Shown here piece after piece: positions 12,401 to 22,515 of a DNA stretch of 64,000 bases (position 1 is its first letter; each line of letters starts with the position of its first letter). Under the pieces are notes generated by a model. It ran no database searches, was not told the origin of the DNA, and saw nothing but the letters and a program-made list of their open reading frames with translations. The DNA is from Paraspadella gotoi. Lineage: Eukaryota; Chaetognatha. Made by a program: the position numbers and the translations under genes. Location: assembly GCA_051294375.1 (NCBI GenBank), contig CM119271.1:8918120-8982119 (forward strand), given 5' to 3'.

Positions 12401-14954
12401 CTTCCTCGTCGAGCCCCTTCTGCGCAAGTCGACGACGACGCCCGTTTTCCGGATCAGAGGAGGGTTCCTCCTCTGAAGAGTCTGCTGGCGGGTTTGACAA
12501 CTTCTTGTCGCGTCGTTGTCTGTACAGCCTTCGGAGTGGTCCTACAGCAGTGGAGGATTTGCGCAGTTGGCCAGGACGACGTTCTTTACCGTCGTGGGAC
12601 GTGCTTTCGCCAATACGCATTTCCGGCGCTGGTCGGATGTCTCTTCGCCGGCGGATTTTTGTCCTCCTGCTCAAGAGAGTTGCCTTGCCGCTCAGTTCGA
12701 CGCCGTTCGGAAGGACTCCAAGACGACGCGCGCTTTCAAGGCTTTTGAGCGCATCATGAGGGACGCCGGAGCGTCCGCTCATGCTGTCCTTTCTGTCGCT
12801 GACGCTCTCCGCCTCATGGTTGAGGCCCTTCGCTCGGAGGGGCCCGGTGCAGTGGACGCAGGCCACCTTGACGATCTTGCCAAGCCCCTTGGAGACGCCT
12901 CGTCGGGTTTGGCGGCGATTTTTGGTTCGGCCCTCTTGAGTCTCGGCGCTTAGTTGTCGACGCTGCCCCTTCGGATCTCAAGACAGTTCTGTCCAGTTCT
13001 CCGCCCTCACGTCGTTCTTTTCGGAGACCGCTCCACAGACGTCACTCAAGGCGTCCATTCTTCGCTTCCCGCTCGGGCGCCTCACAATTGCGCCTGTTCT
13101 GCTAGCCGCAAGCGTGGGCGTGGCAGTCCGCGTAGTCCCGCTCGCCATCCCTACCGGCCTCGCAAGTCTTCGCCGGCTCCCAAGCGTAGGGGCGGGGCTC
13201 CAGGGACGTCTAAGGACGCCGACTGATCGCCCGACAGCTCTTTTGGCCGTTGCCGATGTCCGGCCGTCAGTTTCTCCAGGCCCGGCTTTCGTCCATGGAC
13301 TGTTTTTTTGCGGTTTCTCATCCCCCCTTCTACGACGTCCGGTCAAGTGGCGTGGCACATCACCGAAGTCTTCGCGGGATTCCCCCCTCTTGGTTTGCTT
13401 GGTTACGAGTGATTCTGTCTCGTGTCGGCGTACTGAGGTAGCGTACGGGAGGGGAAGAGAAGGCGGGGAAGAGGAGGTTTCCTCTTCGTTTTTCTTTCGG
13501 GAGATGTCGAGTTTGCAGAGCAGATGCTCACTTTGTTGGTGGGGAAGAACCATGAAGAAATCCCGGTTCCATTTGGAACCATAAATTCTTCCGTGATGGA
13601 TTAATTCCTCGTTTTATAGGAGTGAGGAAGGACGTTCGACAAGATGCGTCTCACCTGAAAGCGGACATGGATAAACAAAAGGCGAATCTCATCGACGCCT
13701 TGTGTCGCAAAGGATGCGCCATGGCCGATTGGGTTTTAGCCCAATCGAGGAAGAAGAAAGAACCCATCAAAAAGGCCACTTCAGAGACTCAGACCGAAGG
13801 TGAGAATGAGAGAGGGAAAGGGAATGAGAAAGGCTGATATAAAGTGGCGCGTTATTTTTTGGGTTTTTTTGCAAATGAAAGATGTTGATGAGACAATAGT
13901 AGTAATTAGTATGACAGTTGATAAAAATAACCTAATTCATTTATTTTTTTATGAGTCTGGATTCGTTACTAATAATACTAATACTAATAATGGTCTACAC
14001 TCGAAGAGTGTTATTTTTTAGTAAAAGTCGACGAGGATGATGATAAGGAACCTTCGCCGGAAGTGGCATCCGAAGCGACGGAAGATTGCGCGACCCCGGC
14101 CGTTGAAGCAGCGCTCATCGATTTGGAAGCCACGCCCGTCGCTGAAGAAGATGCGCCCGTCGCTGAAGAAGCCAAGCCCGTAGATGAGGACGTCACGCCC
14201 GTCGCTGAGGAAGTCGCACCCATCGATACTAGAGCCAAACCTGTCATTGAGGCAGCCACGCCCATCGCTCAAGAAGCTACGATCGTCAACGGATCCGGCG
14301 ACGATGCAGGAGTTGAGACTCCGCCGTCCGCCAGAGAGAGCGCTGAGTATCTAAACGAAGGGGATGGGGACGCCGAGAATGTCAACGACGGTCATGGAGA
14401 CGCCGGGGACGACGGTGATGGGGATGCGGAGGAGGAAGATGACGAGGATGTGGACGCCCAGGAAGGAGATGCCGAGGACCTTGAGGGTGACGAGGAAGAG
14501 GCCGTCACAGAAGAGCCCGTGCCCGAGAAAGCTCCGAGAGAGGACTTCAAAGTGGAAGAAGGTTGTTTCGCCATAGTCAAATACAAAGCTTCAGACGTTG
14601 ACGAAATTTTGAAGGAACTGTTGATGTACGCTGACATCTCATCGCGCGAGTGTCATCCCTTCTTGACTAGGCACGCCTACGTGCACAGGTTGGTGTCACT
14701 TTGGGTGTTTTTGAATTCCTTTTGGTATTTTATATGTAGATTGTACAACTTCCCCCCCCCCTCTTCCTTGTAGGCATTATGCTCGAGCGATCAAGTGCCT
14801 TATGAACGAGGATCCCAAGGCGGACACGAAAGCTTCTAAGGAGAACGATAAACATTTGATCGAATGTTATCGTTACTTAGGATGGGAACACTGCGTCCGT
14901 TTCGCCGAGTCCAATTTATCCGCTAAATACCCCATTAATTACAGGCCGTTTTAA
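6464..14954 (+). CDS. TPP2: tripeptidyl-peptidase 2
   Basis: A giant cytosolic subtilisin-type serine peptidase that removes tripeptides from N termini, working downstream of the proteasome. Fifteen exons close in phase (1,464 residues): 6464-6555, 6620-6839, 6917-7432, 8381-8562, 8661-8853, 8922-9386, 9552-9709, 9805-9992, 10059-10194, 10316-10718, 11119-11730, 11805-12006, 13620-13799, 14022-14688, 14774-14954. The catalytic machinery is visible: Asp in [16 protein letters not shown], His in SHGTHVAG (split by the third intron), the oxyanion Asn in SSAGNNGP and Ser in [13 protein letters not shown]. The long insert between catalytic Asp and His is typical of TPP2. The protein is longer than the roughly 1,250 residues of mammalian TPP2, mostly because exon 14 carries an acidic repeat region (about 14040-14530). 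The intron at 10195 starts with GC (gcaagt), not GT. The 12007-13619 intron holds an inverted-repeat element. AATAAA near 15225 may be the polyadenylation signal. Confidence 0.97.
7433..8380 (+). other. long AT-rich TPP2 intron 3
   Basis: This 948-nt intron interrupts the codons around the catalytic histidine motif. It is strongly AT-rich, with no coding frame or recognisable element. Near its 5' end (about 7458-7495) is a segment closely matching one in an IFT54 intron near 40180. Confidence 0.6.
12055..12197 (+). repeat. left terminal inverted repeat of the TPP2 intron element
   Basis: Its reverse complement is found at 13410-13552 with only scattered mismatches and small indels. Shared landmarks in order are a CCCCACCAACAAAG block, a GACATCTCCC block, the self-complementary GAGGAAACCTCCTC and an ACACGAGACAGAATCAC block at the inner edge. 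Confidence 0.85.
12516..12953 (+). pseudogene. decayed coding remnant inside the element (possibly gag-like)
   Basis: An open frame of about 145 codons, Ala/Leu-rich and predicted helical in its second half, ends at 12953. A different frame continues from about 12954 to 13226 with an [18 protein letters not shown]-type basic stretch before its stop, suggesting one longer protein broken by a frameshift. The order helical domain then basic tail is what one expects of a gag-type protein. I cannot identify the family from motifs, so the gag reading is an inference. Confidence 0.35.
13410..13552 (-). repeat. right terminal inverted repeat of the TPP2 intron element
   Basis: Inverted partner of 12055-12197. 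Small differences (for example CCCAAGAG versus CCCGAAAG when read in the same direction) show the copies have diverged, so the insertion is not brand new. Confidence 0.85.
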
Positions 14955-15824
14955 TAGCTCGATTGCGTTTTGAGCCGCCGAACGTTAACAAATTACAACT
15001 TACCGTTTAGTATAATTTTTTTTTTTGTCTTATTCTGGCAGATAATTTGTGATATTTGTTGTACGAATCGTCGTTATTTCGTAATTTTTTTTAAAAATTT
15101 TTCGTAGCTTTGTTTTATTTTTGTTTATTTTTTTTATTTTTGTTTTTGTCACACCTCGTGACAGGCTTCAATCAGACAGTTTTTGGGTACGTTTTGCTCT
15201 TCTCATTAGATGTCAGCTTTAAGAATAAAAGAATTATTGAATTTTGATATCATATTGTTAAAACGATAAAATGGCAACTGGTGATATTAAGATAAAATTT
15301 ATCATTGTCCAATTTATAATAATCTAGCTATTCAAAATTACATCGCTTTGTCAATTTTGTTTTTTACCTATTCTAAGTCAGATGTAGTTTGTAGATCGTA
15401 GGTTATATTAGATAGGCTATAGTTTGTCTCGCACAGTCCTCGAATATTGTAAACGGTGAGAGGAAAAAAATTAAAATTATCAAGTTCAATAAACTAAGTG
15501 GCCGTGATAACGAAATAACTTTTTTTTATTTTTTGAGGTGAATAAGACAAAGAAAACAGATATTTAACATGCCATCGATTTAAATTCACAATGACAAAAT
15601 AAACAAACATTAATTCTTGAAGTACATGTAAGTTTTTCTTACGGGCACTAAAATGCAAGCCAGTAGCGGTATTATTTCATACCCCGTTACTCGTCCGAGA
15701 GTCAGCAGCACATACCAGTCGTATTTTATGAGAACTTAGTTGTATTCCAGTTAAAAAAAAAAGCCATACAATGAATCCTCTTCTGGGAAATATATACTGA
15801 CGTACATTCTTTCTCGAAGATAAG
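14955..15824. other. TPP2 3' flank and zinc-finger gene upstream region
   Basis: AT-rich with no coding potential. It contains AATAAA-type signals near 15225, 15489 and 15598. The first would suit TPP2 transcript cleavage. Confidence 0.4.
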
Positions 15825-17273
15825 ATGAACTCTCATCGCCATCTGGTCATCAAAGAAACCGAGGCGGGCGGTCGGTGGACGGACGGGACCCATCGCCCGC
15901 CCGATCCCTTCTCTTGCTACTGGTGCCGGATCGAGTTCTCCTCCCTCGACGAACTCCACTACCACGCCTTCTCCGCCCACAGGACTTGCAACGAAATTAT
16001 CTGCTTCATTTGCGGCACCAAATTCTCCACTCGGTACCGCGCGTCCAAGCACGTCGATCTCGTTCACAAGAAACTACGACCCTTCCGTTGCAGAGACTGC
16101 GGTAAGTGCTACTTCGCCAGCCACGACCTACTGCGGCACATCTACAGGGAACACTCGTCCGTCGAATACAAGTGCGAAGAGTGTTCGGCGACTTTTCGCG
16201 GAGACAGTGATCTGCGATCGCACTACTTCAAGGATCACCGATGCCGCATTAAATTTAAGGGGATTCTCGGCCCGGAGATCGAATACGTGCTGCCCATTTC
16301 AAAGTCGCTAACTTCACCGCTGAAGATGGTGACGAAGAAAAAGAAAGGGAATTATAACTCGTTCGCTAAATTTCGAAAAAAAAAACCTAGTCTCGCTTCC
16401 AAACCCGCGCAGAGGCGTTCCGTGGCCAAGAAGAGCACATCCCTGCGCCCGGCGACCTTATCATCCGTCGTTACCAACGAGAACGCGACGGCCCGACCGC
16501 GCTTAGCCAGAAAATGCACCGGCAAACTCCGGAAACTGGCCAATCGAAACTCTAATCTCCCGCCCTCCTCCGATGTCGATTGTGATAAAAGGAATCCGGT
16601 AGATCGCACTCGCGCTCCTTCACCGGACGAAGAGTGGTTTCCCAAAAAGAAATCTTGTCAACCTCGCCGCGGAAAGACTAACCGATTCCAGACGAAAGAA
16701 GCTTCTCACGGATCTCGAGTCAAGATTTCCGTTTTGAAACGATCCGCGACGGCGAATGATCTCGGTTTCCGCGACGACGGCTCCGCGCGCGTCCTCGATA
16801 CGGACGAAGACGTCGCCGACGTCATCGAGGTCGCCGAAGAATCTCCGGACAACGAGGTGGCCATTCTCAAAGTCCTACCTTGCCAAGTCTCGCCCGCGAA
16901 ACCGATTCCTTCTGACAGTCTTCCCGGGATTAAGATAATGACGCCGACGGTGTTCATCGAAGAGCCTCAAGTCGAAACGAAGAAAGAACTCGTGGACCAG
17001 GTGGAGCGTAAACTGAGGCTTTACGAATGCACGCATTGTCAGCGAAAGTGTGCCAACGTCCGTCTCATGGAGTCGCACCTAAAAAGCAAACACGGCATCC
17101 CGATGATAAACAGATACTGGAGCGAACATTTTAAAATATCTTATCTATGTACGATGTGTGATAAAAAATTTTTCGCGAAATCTAATATCGAAGCTCACGT
17201 CGCCAAGTACGAAGATTGCCGGTTTCACGACGCGGATACTGACGACGCTAGCGACTGCGTCATCTTGGATTAG
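15825..17273 (+). CDS. C2H2 zinc-finger protein, tandem paralog 1
   Basis: A single open frame of 482 residues encodes C2H2 zinc fingers. Four or five are clustered at residues ~30-150, with CxxC...HxxxxxH spacings such as CYWC, CFIC, CRDC and CEEC. After a ~200-residue basic Ser/Pro/Arg-rich linker come two more near the C terminus (CTHC...HLKSKH and CTMC...HVAKYEDC). A likely nuclear DNA-binding regulator. The block after finger 3 (DLVHKKLRPF...) and the CRIKFKG...GPE segment recur in the next gene, so the two are paralogs. The last finger ends in Cys in place of the final His (C2HC). Only 191 nt separate its stop from the ATG of the paralog. No introns are evident within the frame. Target genes cannot be inferred. 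Confidence 0.9.
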   Translation: MNSHRHLVIKETEAGGRWTDGTHRPPDPFSCYWCRIEFSSLDELHYHAFSAHRTCNEIICFICGTKFSTRYRASKHVDLVHKKLRPFRCRDCGKCYFASHDLLRHIYREHSSVEYKCEECSATFRGDSDLRSHYFKDHRCRIKFKGILGPEIEYVLPISKSLTSPLKMVTKKKKGNYNSFAKFRKKKPSLASKPAQRRSVAKKSTSLRPATLSSVVTNENATARPRLARKCTGKLRKLANRNSNLPPSSDVDCDKRNPVDRTRAPSPDEEWFPKKKSCQPRRGKTNRFQTKEASHGSRVKISVLKRSATANDLGFRDDGSARVLDTDEDVADVIEVAEESPDNEVAILKVLPCQVSPAKPIPSDSLPGIKIMTPTVFIEEPQVETKKELVDQVERKLRLYECTHCQRKCANVRLMESHLKSKHGIPMINRYWSEHFKISYLCTMCDKKFFAKSNIEAHVAKYEDCRFHDADTDDASDCVILD

Positions 17274-17464
17274 TTGATATTTTCCAGTACAATTTCCCTC
17301 TGATGCCAAATTATTATTGATTTAGTTCTCGTCTCTAGTTTAGCCATTCGTTTCGTTTCTTAGTATTTAACTTTATTTTTCGTCATTTAGGCTCATACCC
17401 GAGGGTTTTTCTGTTTCTTTAATTCATTATTACTTTATTTATAGCTCAAACCAAAGCCTTGGAC

Positions 17465-20318
17465 ATGGCGGTGAAATCTGAATTTTTCGAAATGGGTCCT
17501 TGGACGCATCACGCGTCAAATCCTATGTTCGGCCCGATGGTAGACCCGCCGGCGCCGCCGCCGGCGCCTCCGTTTCCTTTTCCCGCCACCGTCAAGTCAG
17601 AATTCGCGGGTCACGAAAATTGGAAACCACCGACTTTCTTTCCACCTTTTCCAAGGTTTCCTCATCCGCCGCATCAATCACTTCCTCCTCCAGTTCCGCG
17701 TCATCATCAGCCACAAAATAATTCCTCCTTCCCTCCTTGTCCATCCGAAACGCCCTTCTTTCCCCCCGGTCCGCCTTTCGTCCCTTCTTCCCCTTCTCTT
17801 TCCTGCCCGGGTTCTTCCCTTCACTCCACAGTTGCCCCTCCTCTTCCGCCTCTTCCTCATCATCATCCTCCGCCTAATCTTCACCAGCCTTCATTTTCTC
17901 ATCCCTTCCCGCACCCACCCCATCAATCTGCTATTTCTCTTCCTCCGTCTGCCTTTCCCTATCAACACGCTCCCCCACCCCACTCTTCGATCCCTCGGCC
18001 ACAAATTAACGGTTGCCTATCCCACCCTATATCCGCGCCTAATCATCCTCTACCCAACGTTTCCCTCAGTCATCCCCCTTCGACACCATTATCACCTCCT
18101 AATGTTTCATTAAACCATACTACCCCTCACCACATTTCCTCCCCCGACGTTTCCCTCTCCCACCCTCCACCTCTCTCCATTCCCCCCACCGACGTTTCGC
18201 TTTCTCATCCGATGACTCCTCTTTCTTCCAACTCTTCACTCCCCCATCTTCCCGCCGCTTCGATGTGTCAACCATCACCCGACCCACTTACCCAAAATCA
18301 TTCCTTACCCAACTCTTTCGACGTCGCTTTTTCCGCGCCGCATCTTGACGCTTATCGCGGCAACTTTATCAAACGCGAATTGAACGAGATGGAATCAATG
18401 TCTCTTCCCACCAATCATCTTTCTTCATCAGCGACGCCTCCGTCTGCTTTTGCTCCGCCTTCGTCTCAAGAGTCTCGATCGATCGGAGAAAATGTCACGC
18501 CGCTTATCCCTGAACTGCCCCTCAACGCGTTAACGTCTGTCACTCTCACCACGTCCTCTGCCGCTCCCGCTCCCGCCCTTTCATCGTCCACTAATGGTCC
18601 CACAATTCTTTCGTCTTCCGACTCCATTCCGATCGCTGACGTTTCGGTGTTCCCACCAACCGCTTCTTCAACGAACTCCACTTCTCGAGAACCCGAGAGT
18701 TCTGAAATCTCAATAACTTCTATTCAGTCTTTAGCCCCGCCCGAGGCCGAAGCCTTCCGGGCCTCGGAGCCGGCAGCCGTCGGCTTGGTGGAGGATCCCG
18801 TCCACGACCTTCACAACGACATGTTTATCGATATTAAATACGCCCCGCCGGTCGAGGATACCGCCAGTCTCGGACTCTGCGCCGACGAGCCAGATGGAAC
18901 GCAGACTCCGGGTTCGACCGGCTCGGACCTTTTTAAAGACATCAAACCCTTCGTCCCTGGTGACGAAATGATGGTGACGGACATCAAACCCATCGACGTA
19001 GCGGGGACGACGACGATCAGTGAGGAGACGTTTCTCCCTGGCGGCGTCATCCCCGAAGGCAACGCCTTTTCCGACGTTTTAGAAACGAATCCAGCTAATT
19101 ACGCTCAGACGACTCACACTCTGTTGCGGGCGGATCCCTTAAAGATCGGGCGCTACTTCGACGGGCGGCCCCGGCCGCACGATCCCTTCACGTGTTATTT
19201 GTGTCACTTGGAGTTTCCCTCGTCCGAAGAACTTTTCGATCACATGCGTCGACATCACGGCGGAACGTGGAGTGAAAACGTCTGTCCCGTATGCGGAAAG
19301 CAGTTGTTGGACAAGCCTGGGGTGTCCACGCATTTCGATTTGGGTAAGAATTTTTGTTTTTTTTTGTTTTTTACAATTTATTTACTTAAATTTTTTTTCC
19401 CTAAAAGTCCATAAAAAACTTCGACCGTATAAGTGCGACATCTGCCATTCCTGGTGGGGCTTCGCGAAGCACGACGTGATGCGCCACAAAAACGCCGCTC
19501 ATCTAAAGGCCAAGTACGAGTGCACCCTCTGTCAGGGTATCTACCACAACGACCTCAACTTGCGTAACCACTACAAATCCCGTCACGACTGCCGCATCCG
19601 GTTCCGCGGTCACTTCGGTCCCGAGGTCGATCACGTCATCCCCCTGTCACCGACTGGCGCCAAGAACGTCGAGGGAAATCCCCGCCTCAGCCCTCGCCTT
19701 CTGGACTACGACGAAACGGCCGTCGTGGCGCGGAAGCGTAAGAGGGCGTCCGAGCTGCTCTCTGCCGGTGGAAGCACGAACTTTGTAGCGGGCTCCGCGC
19801 CTCCTTATCTCCATCCGCCCAACTTTCCCTTTCCCTCGTTTCCTACGGTCAAGACCGAGGCCTTCGCCGCCGCACAACCTGCTCCGCTCAAAGAGCTCGT
19901 ACTTTACGAGTGCGCCGAGTGCGGAAACCGCTACGGCCACAAGGACCTCATCAAGTTCCATCTCAATAAGAAGCACGGCGTGGAGAACGTGGACGACGAG
20001 CGGGCGCGTAAAGTTCTCTCGCCCTACAACCGGTTCTGCAAAGGAATCTACGAGTCGGTACGCGAGAGGCACCCGGATTTGCCCAACACCGAGATTTCCA
20101 AGATCGTGGGCCAAATGTGGCGGGAGGCGGCGGAGGAGGAGAAGAAGAAGTTTCGCGACGAGTACGAAAAGGATTTGATCGAAGCCAAAGAGATCGTCGA
20201 GAGGTACGAGCGACTCTGGGTCAAGAGATTTATGTGCATGAGGTGCGATCGACTATTCGACGACGAGGCGGAACTGTCGGGTCATTCGGCCGAGTGCGCG
20301 TCTTTGTCTTCTGGTTAG
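17465..20318 (+). CDS. C2H2 zinc-finger and HMG-box protein, tandem paralog 2
   Basis: Two exons, 17465-19343 and 19408-20318, give 929 residues. I chose ATG at 17465; the frame is open slightly further upstream but without another ATG. The first ~560 residues are disordered and rich in Pro, Ser and His, with a degenerate repeat of xVSLSHP blocks around residues 190-265. Zinc fingers follow: CYLC, CPVC, CDIC, CTLC and CAEC types. They are followed by an HMG-box-like domain (LSPYNRFCKGIYESVRERHP through WREAAEEEKKKFRDEYEKDL) and a last finger CMRC...CASL. Fingers 3-4 and the CRIRFRG...GPEVDHVIPL segment match paralog 1. Several consensus SUMO-acceptor tetrapeptides are present (VKSE twice, IKRE, VKTE). 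It is likely a chromatin or DNA-binding regulator. An acceptor-like TTATAG lies about 20 nt before the start codon. Confidence 0.9.
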
Positions 20319-20762
20319 GGCGTCGAATTAATTACGTACGAAAACGTACATAAAACACTTCATATCGCAATTTCAGCAATATTTTTAGTTTTTTTTTTTT
20401 TTTTTTTTTGCCTATTCTGATGATAAGCTCTTTGAAAATTACTTTGAAAATTGTATTCTAGTCATCATTCATTGCTTTATGTTATTGTCTGTACTGAATC
20501 AACCATGTTGAATTCGAAATAAAACGCATAATTATAGCACTTTTACGATACATTTTTAGCCTCGATATAGAAATAGACATACAATGTCAGGTTAGCATTT
20601 TTGTTATTTATTCTTGCCTATTTTTTAAATTTGTGTGTTTTAGTTTTTCTATGCACCAAACGCCCGTCATTTAACAACATTTGCCATTGAGATAATGAGC
20701 CTCCCACTAAATGAGTGATAGCAAACGGCCCACTTTATATTTATATTTATATTGATTAAAGT
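20319..20762. other. short intergenic spacer
   Basis: AT-rich, with a long T run near 20390-20409 and an AATAAA near 20519 that could terminate the zinc-finger/HMG transcript. No gene is visible. Confidence 0.4.
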
Positions 20763-22321
20763 ATGTTCGATTCGGAATGGGACGACGACGACCTAAACTT
20801 AGACGAAATATTTTCGAACTCTGCTCGAAAGACCTCATCGGAAAAGCCTCACGAACCTCGTCAAAGCCGATCGATAAATGAATCCGTGTCAATCCGATCG
20901 TGCTCTTCCACGGGGTCGACCCAACCACGCAGCGTCTTGGGAGATCTGATGACCAACCGCGTCGCCGCGGATTCGAAGGCAGATGGACGTTTGGACGATG
21001 CGAGTGGCGAGCTTTTCGTGGTTCCCGTTCAAGAAACGACCAAATCGTCTTCCCGTCAAAACTTAAAGCGATCCGCGCCTTCTGATCCAATCCAATTGAC
21101 GTCGACCCCAGATAACGAGCGTCGAGATTTCACGCCTCAAAAATCAACCTCGGATTTGAGCGAAGAGCGCGTTTCTCGGTCCTCGTACTTTGAAGCGATT
21201 CTCAAGCGACGTTCGTCGAGTCCCTCGAGAGAGGCGTCCAATCCGAAGCGAAGAAAGTCGCGGTTTCCCGGTCCCGCGGGCCGCATCCAAGGCGTCGGCT
21301 CTGCGACCGCTCCAAACGAATCGACGCTTAACGAATCTCATGATGTCGTTGATAAGGAAGCATCGTTGCGTGATGTCGTCGAGAACTCTCCGCGCAGCGA
21401 CGACGAAGAGGGTGACTGTCGAGCCACTTGGGCGTCGTTGATGTCGTCCCTGTCGTCGTTCTCTCCCGGAGAACGTCCTCCGTCCTCGGCCAAAGATCTT
21501 CTCAACGCCGTCAACTTGGGATGGTTGTCCCGAGATCTCCTCTTCGGAACCCAACTGCCCGACGAGAAAGCGCCCCTCCTAGCCTTCATGATCCGAGCAG
21601 CGGATGTGGGCGTGGCGCAGACGCTGCTGCGAATGACGGACGAGGAGAAGAACGAGATGACGGGGTTGACGTGGAACGCCTCCGTCGATCCGGCTTTGCT
21701 GGAAAAACTCGTGCCGGGAACGTCGGTGTTGCTAAAGGTTGTTGTTGTTTTTGATATCTACTGGTGTTATTTACTACCTAGTTAAATTTTTGTACTACTT
21801 TGAAATCTGCTTCCCGCATTCAAACAATACCTTAAAAAAAAAATTTAAAAAATTTCCCTGCTCCTTCCCAGGACGCTTCCACCGGCTCTCTGGGCCACAC
21901 CCTCGTTTCCCAATACGTCGTTGTGACGGGATCGACCATCGCTCGCGTCGCTTACGTCGACCCCGAAGAACGACGCGTTCGCCTCTTCGTCTCCGACGCG
22001 TGTGACGTCGCCGAATCAGACTTTCGGCGTCTGCGTCACGTCTACGCCAAGTCGATCTCGTCGTCGCACGATTCGACGACGACGACGACGACGACGACGA
22101 AGAAATCGAGAAGCGACGATGTCGTCCGCGACTGCAACCATTCTCGAGACCCCCATCCCCGCCTCTCAACGGACGAAGCGGGTTCCGCCTCCCAAAGAAA
22201 GTTCAATTTCGTGAAGAGCGTTTCCAAATCAAAGTCGGCGAAGGAAACGAGATCGCCCGACGATGCCGCTAGTGATATCGATCCCGTAACTCTCAGTCAA
22301 ATGCTCGACGACGATTTTTGA
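20763..22321 (+). CDS. HROB: HROB-like homologous recombination OB-fold protein
   Basis: Two exons, 20763-21737 and 21872-22321, join in phase 0 for 474 residues. The N-terminal ~170 residues are acidic then Ser/Arg-rich and disordered. A RFPGPAGRI motif (about residue 173) and the following GWLSRDLLFG, KAPLLAFMIRAA, NEMTGLTWN and LVPGTSVLLK blocks resemble the order in HROB/C17orf53. In that family such a linker leads into an OB-fold that helps load the MCM8-MCM9 helicase in homologous recombination. The intron falls just after the SVLLK strand. The C-terminal part is Asp/Ser-rich, with an in-frame ACG/GAC trinucleotide run encoding eight Thr, and it ends in an acidic QMLDDDF. Assignment rests on motif order seen by eye; another OB-fold repair protein is the main alternative. 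Confidence 0.65.
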
Positions 22322-22515
22322 TTTGAATAGTTTATTTCTCGTTATCGTTGCTAATCTTATACATTTAATGTTATTTTTTCGTGTTTTCTCTCTTTTTTAA
22401 ATTTTTCATCGCTCACGTTGCCATAAAGGTTTCTATATTTCGTCCATTCAGATTCAGTTAGTTTTTTTTTTCTAGACCCAACCCCCGCACGATCAATTTG
22501 AACGTTGCACCAGCC

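Larger units (their letters stand above)
12051..13556. mobile_element. inverted-repeat-bounded element in TPP2 intron 12
   Basis: Nearly the whole 1.6 kb intron is one insertion bounded by about 140-bp imperfect inverted repeats. The interior is GC-rich, unlike the other introns of this gene, and holds decayed coding sequence on the plus strand. The clearest piece is 12516-12953 (145 codons), followed in a neighbouring frame by a basic Arg/Pro/Ser-rich tail ending at 13226. No transposase, reverse transcriptase or recombinase motif is visible, and I see no clear target-site duplication. A gag-like frame with a basic tail between inverted termini resembles a shortened DIRS-type retroelement, but a non-autonomous DNA transposon is equally possible. 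The insertion leaves the TPP2 splice sites intact. Confidence 0.75.
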
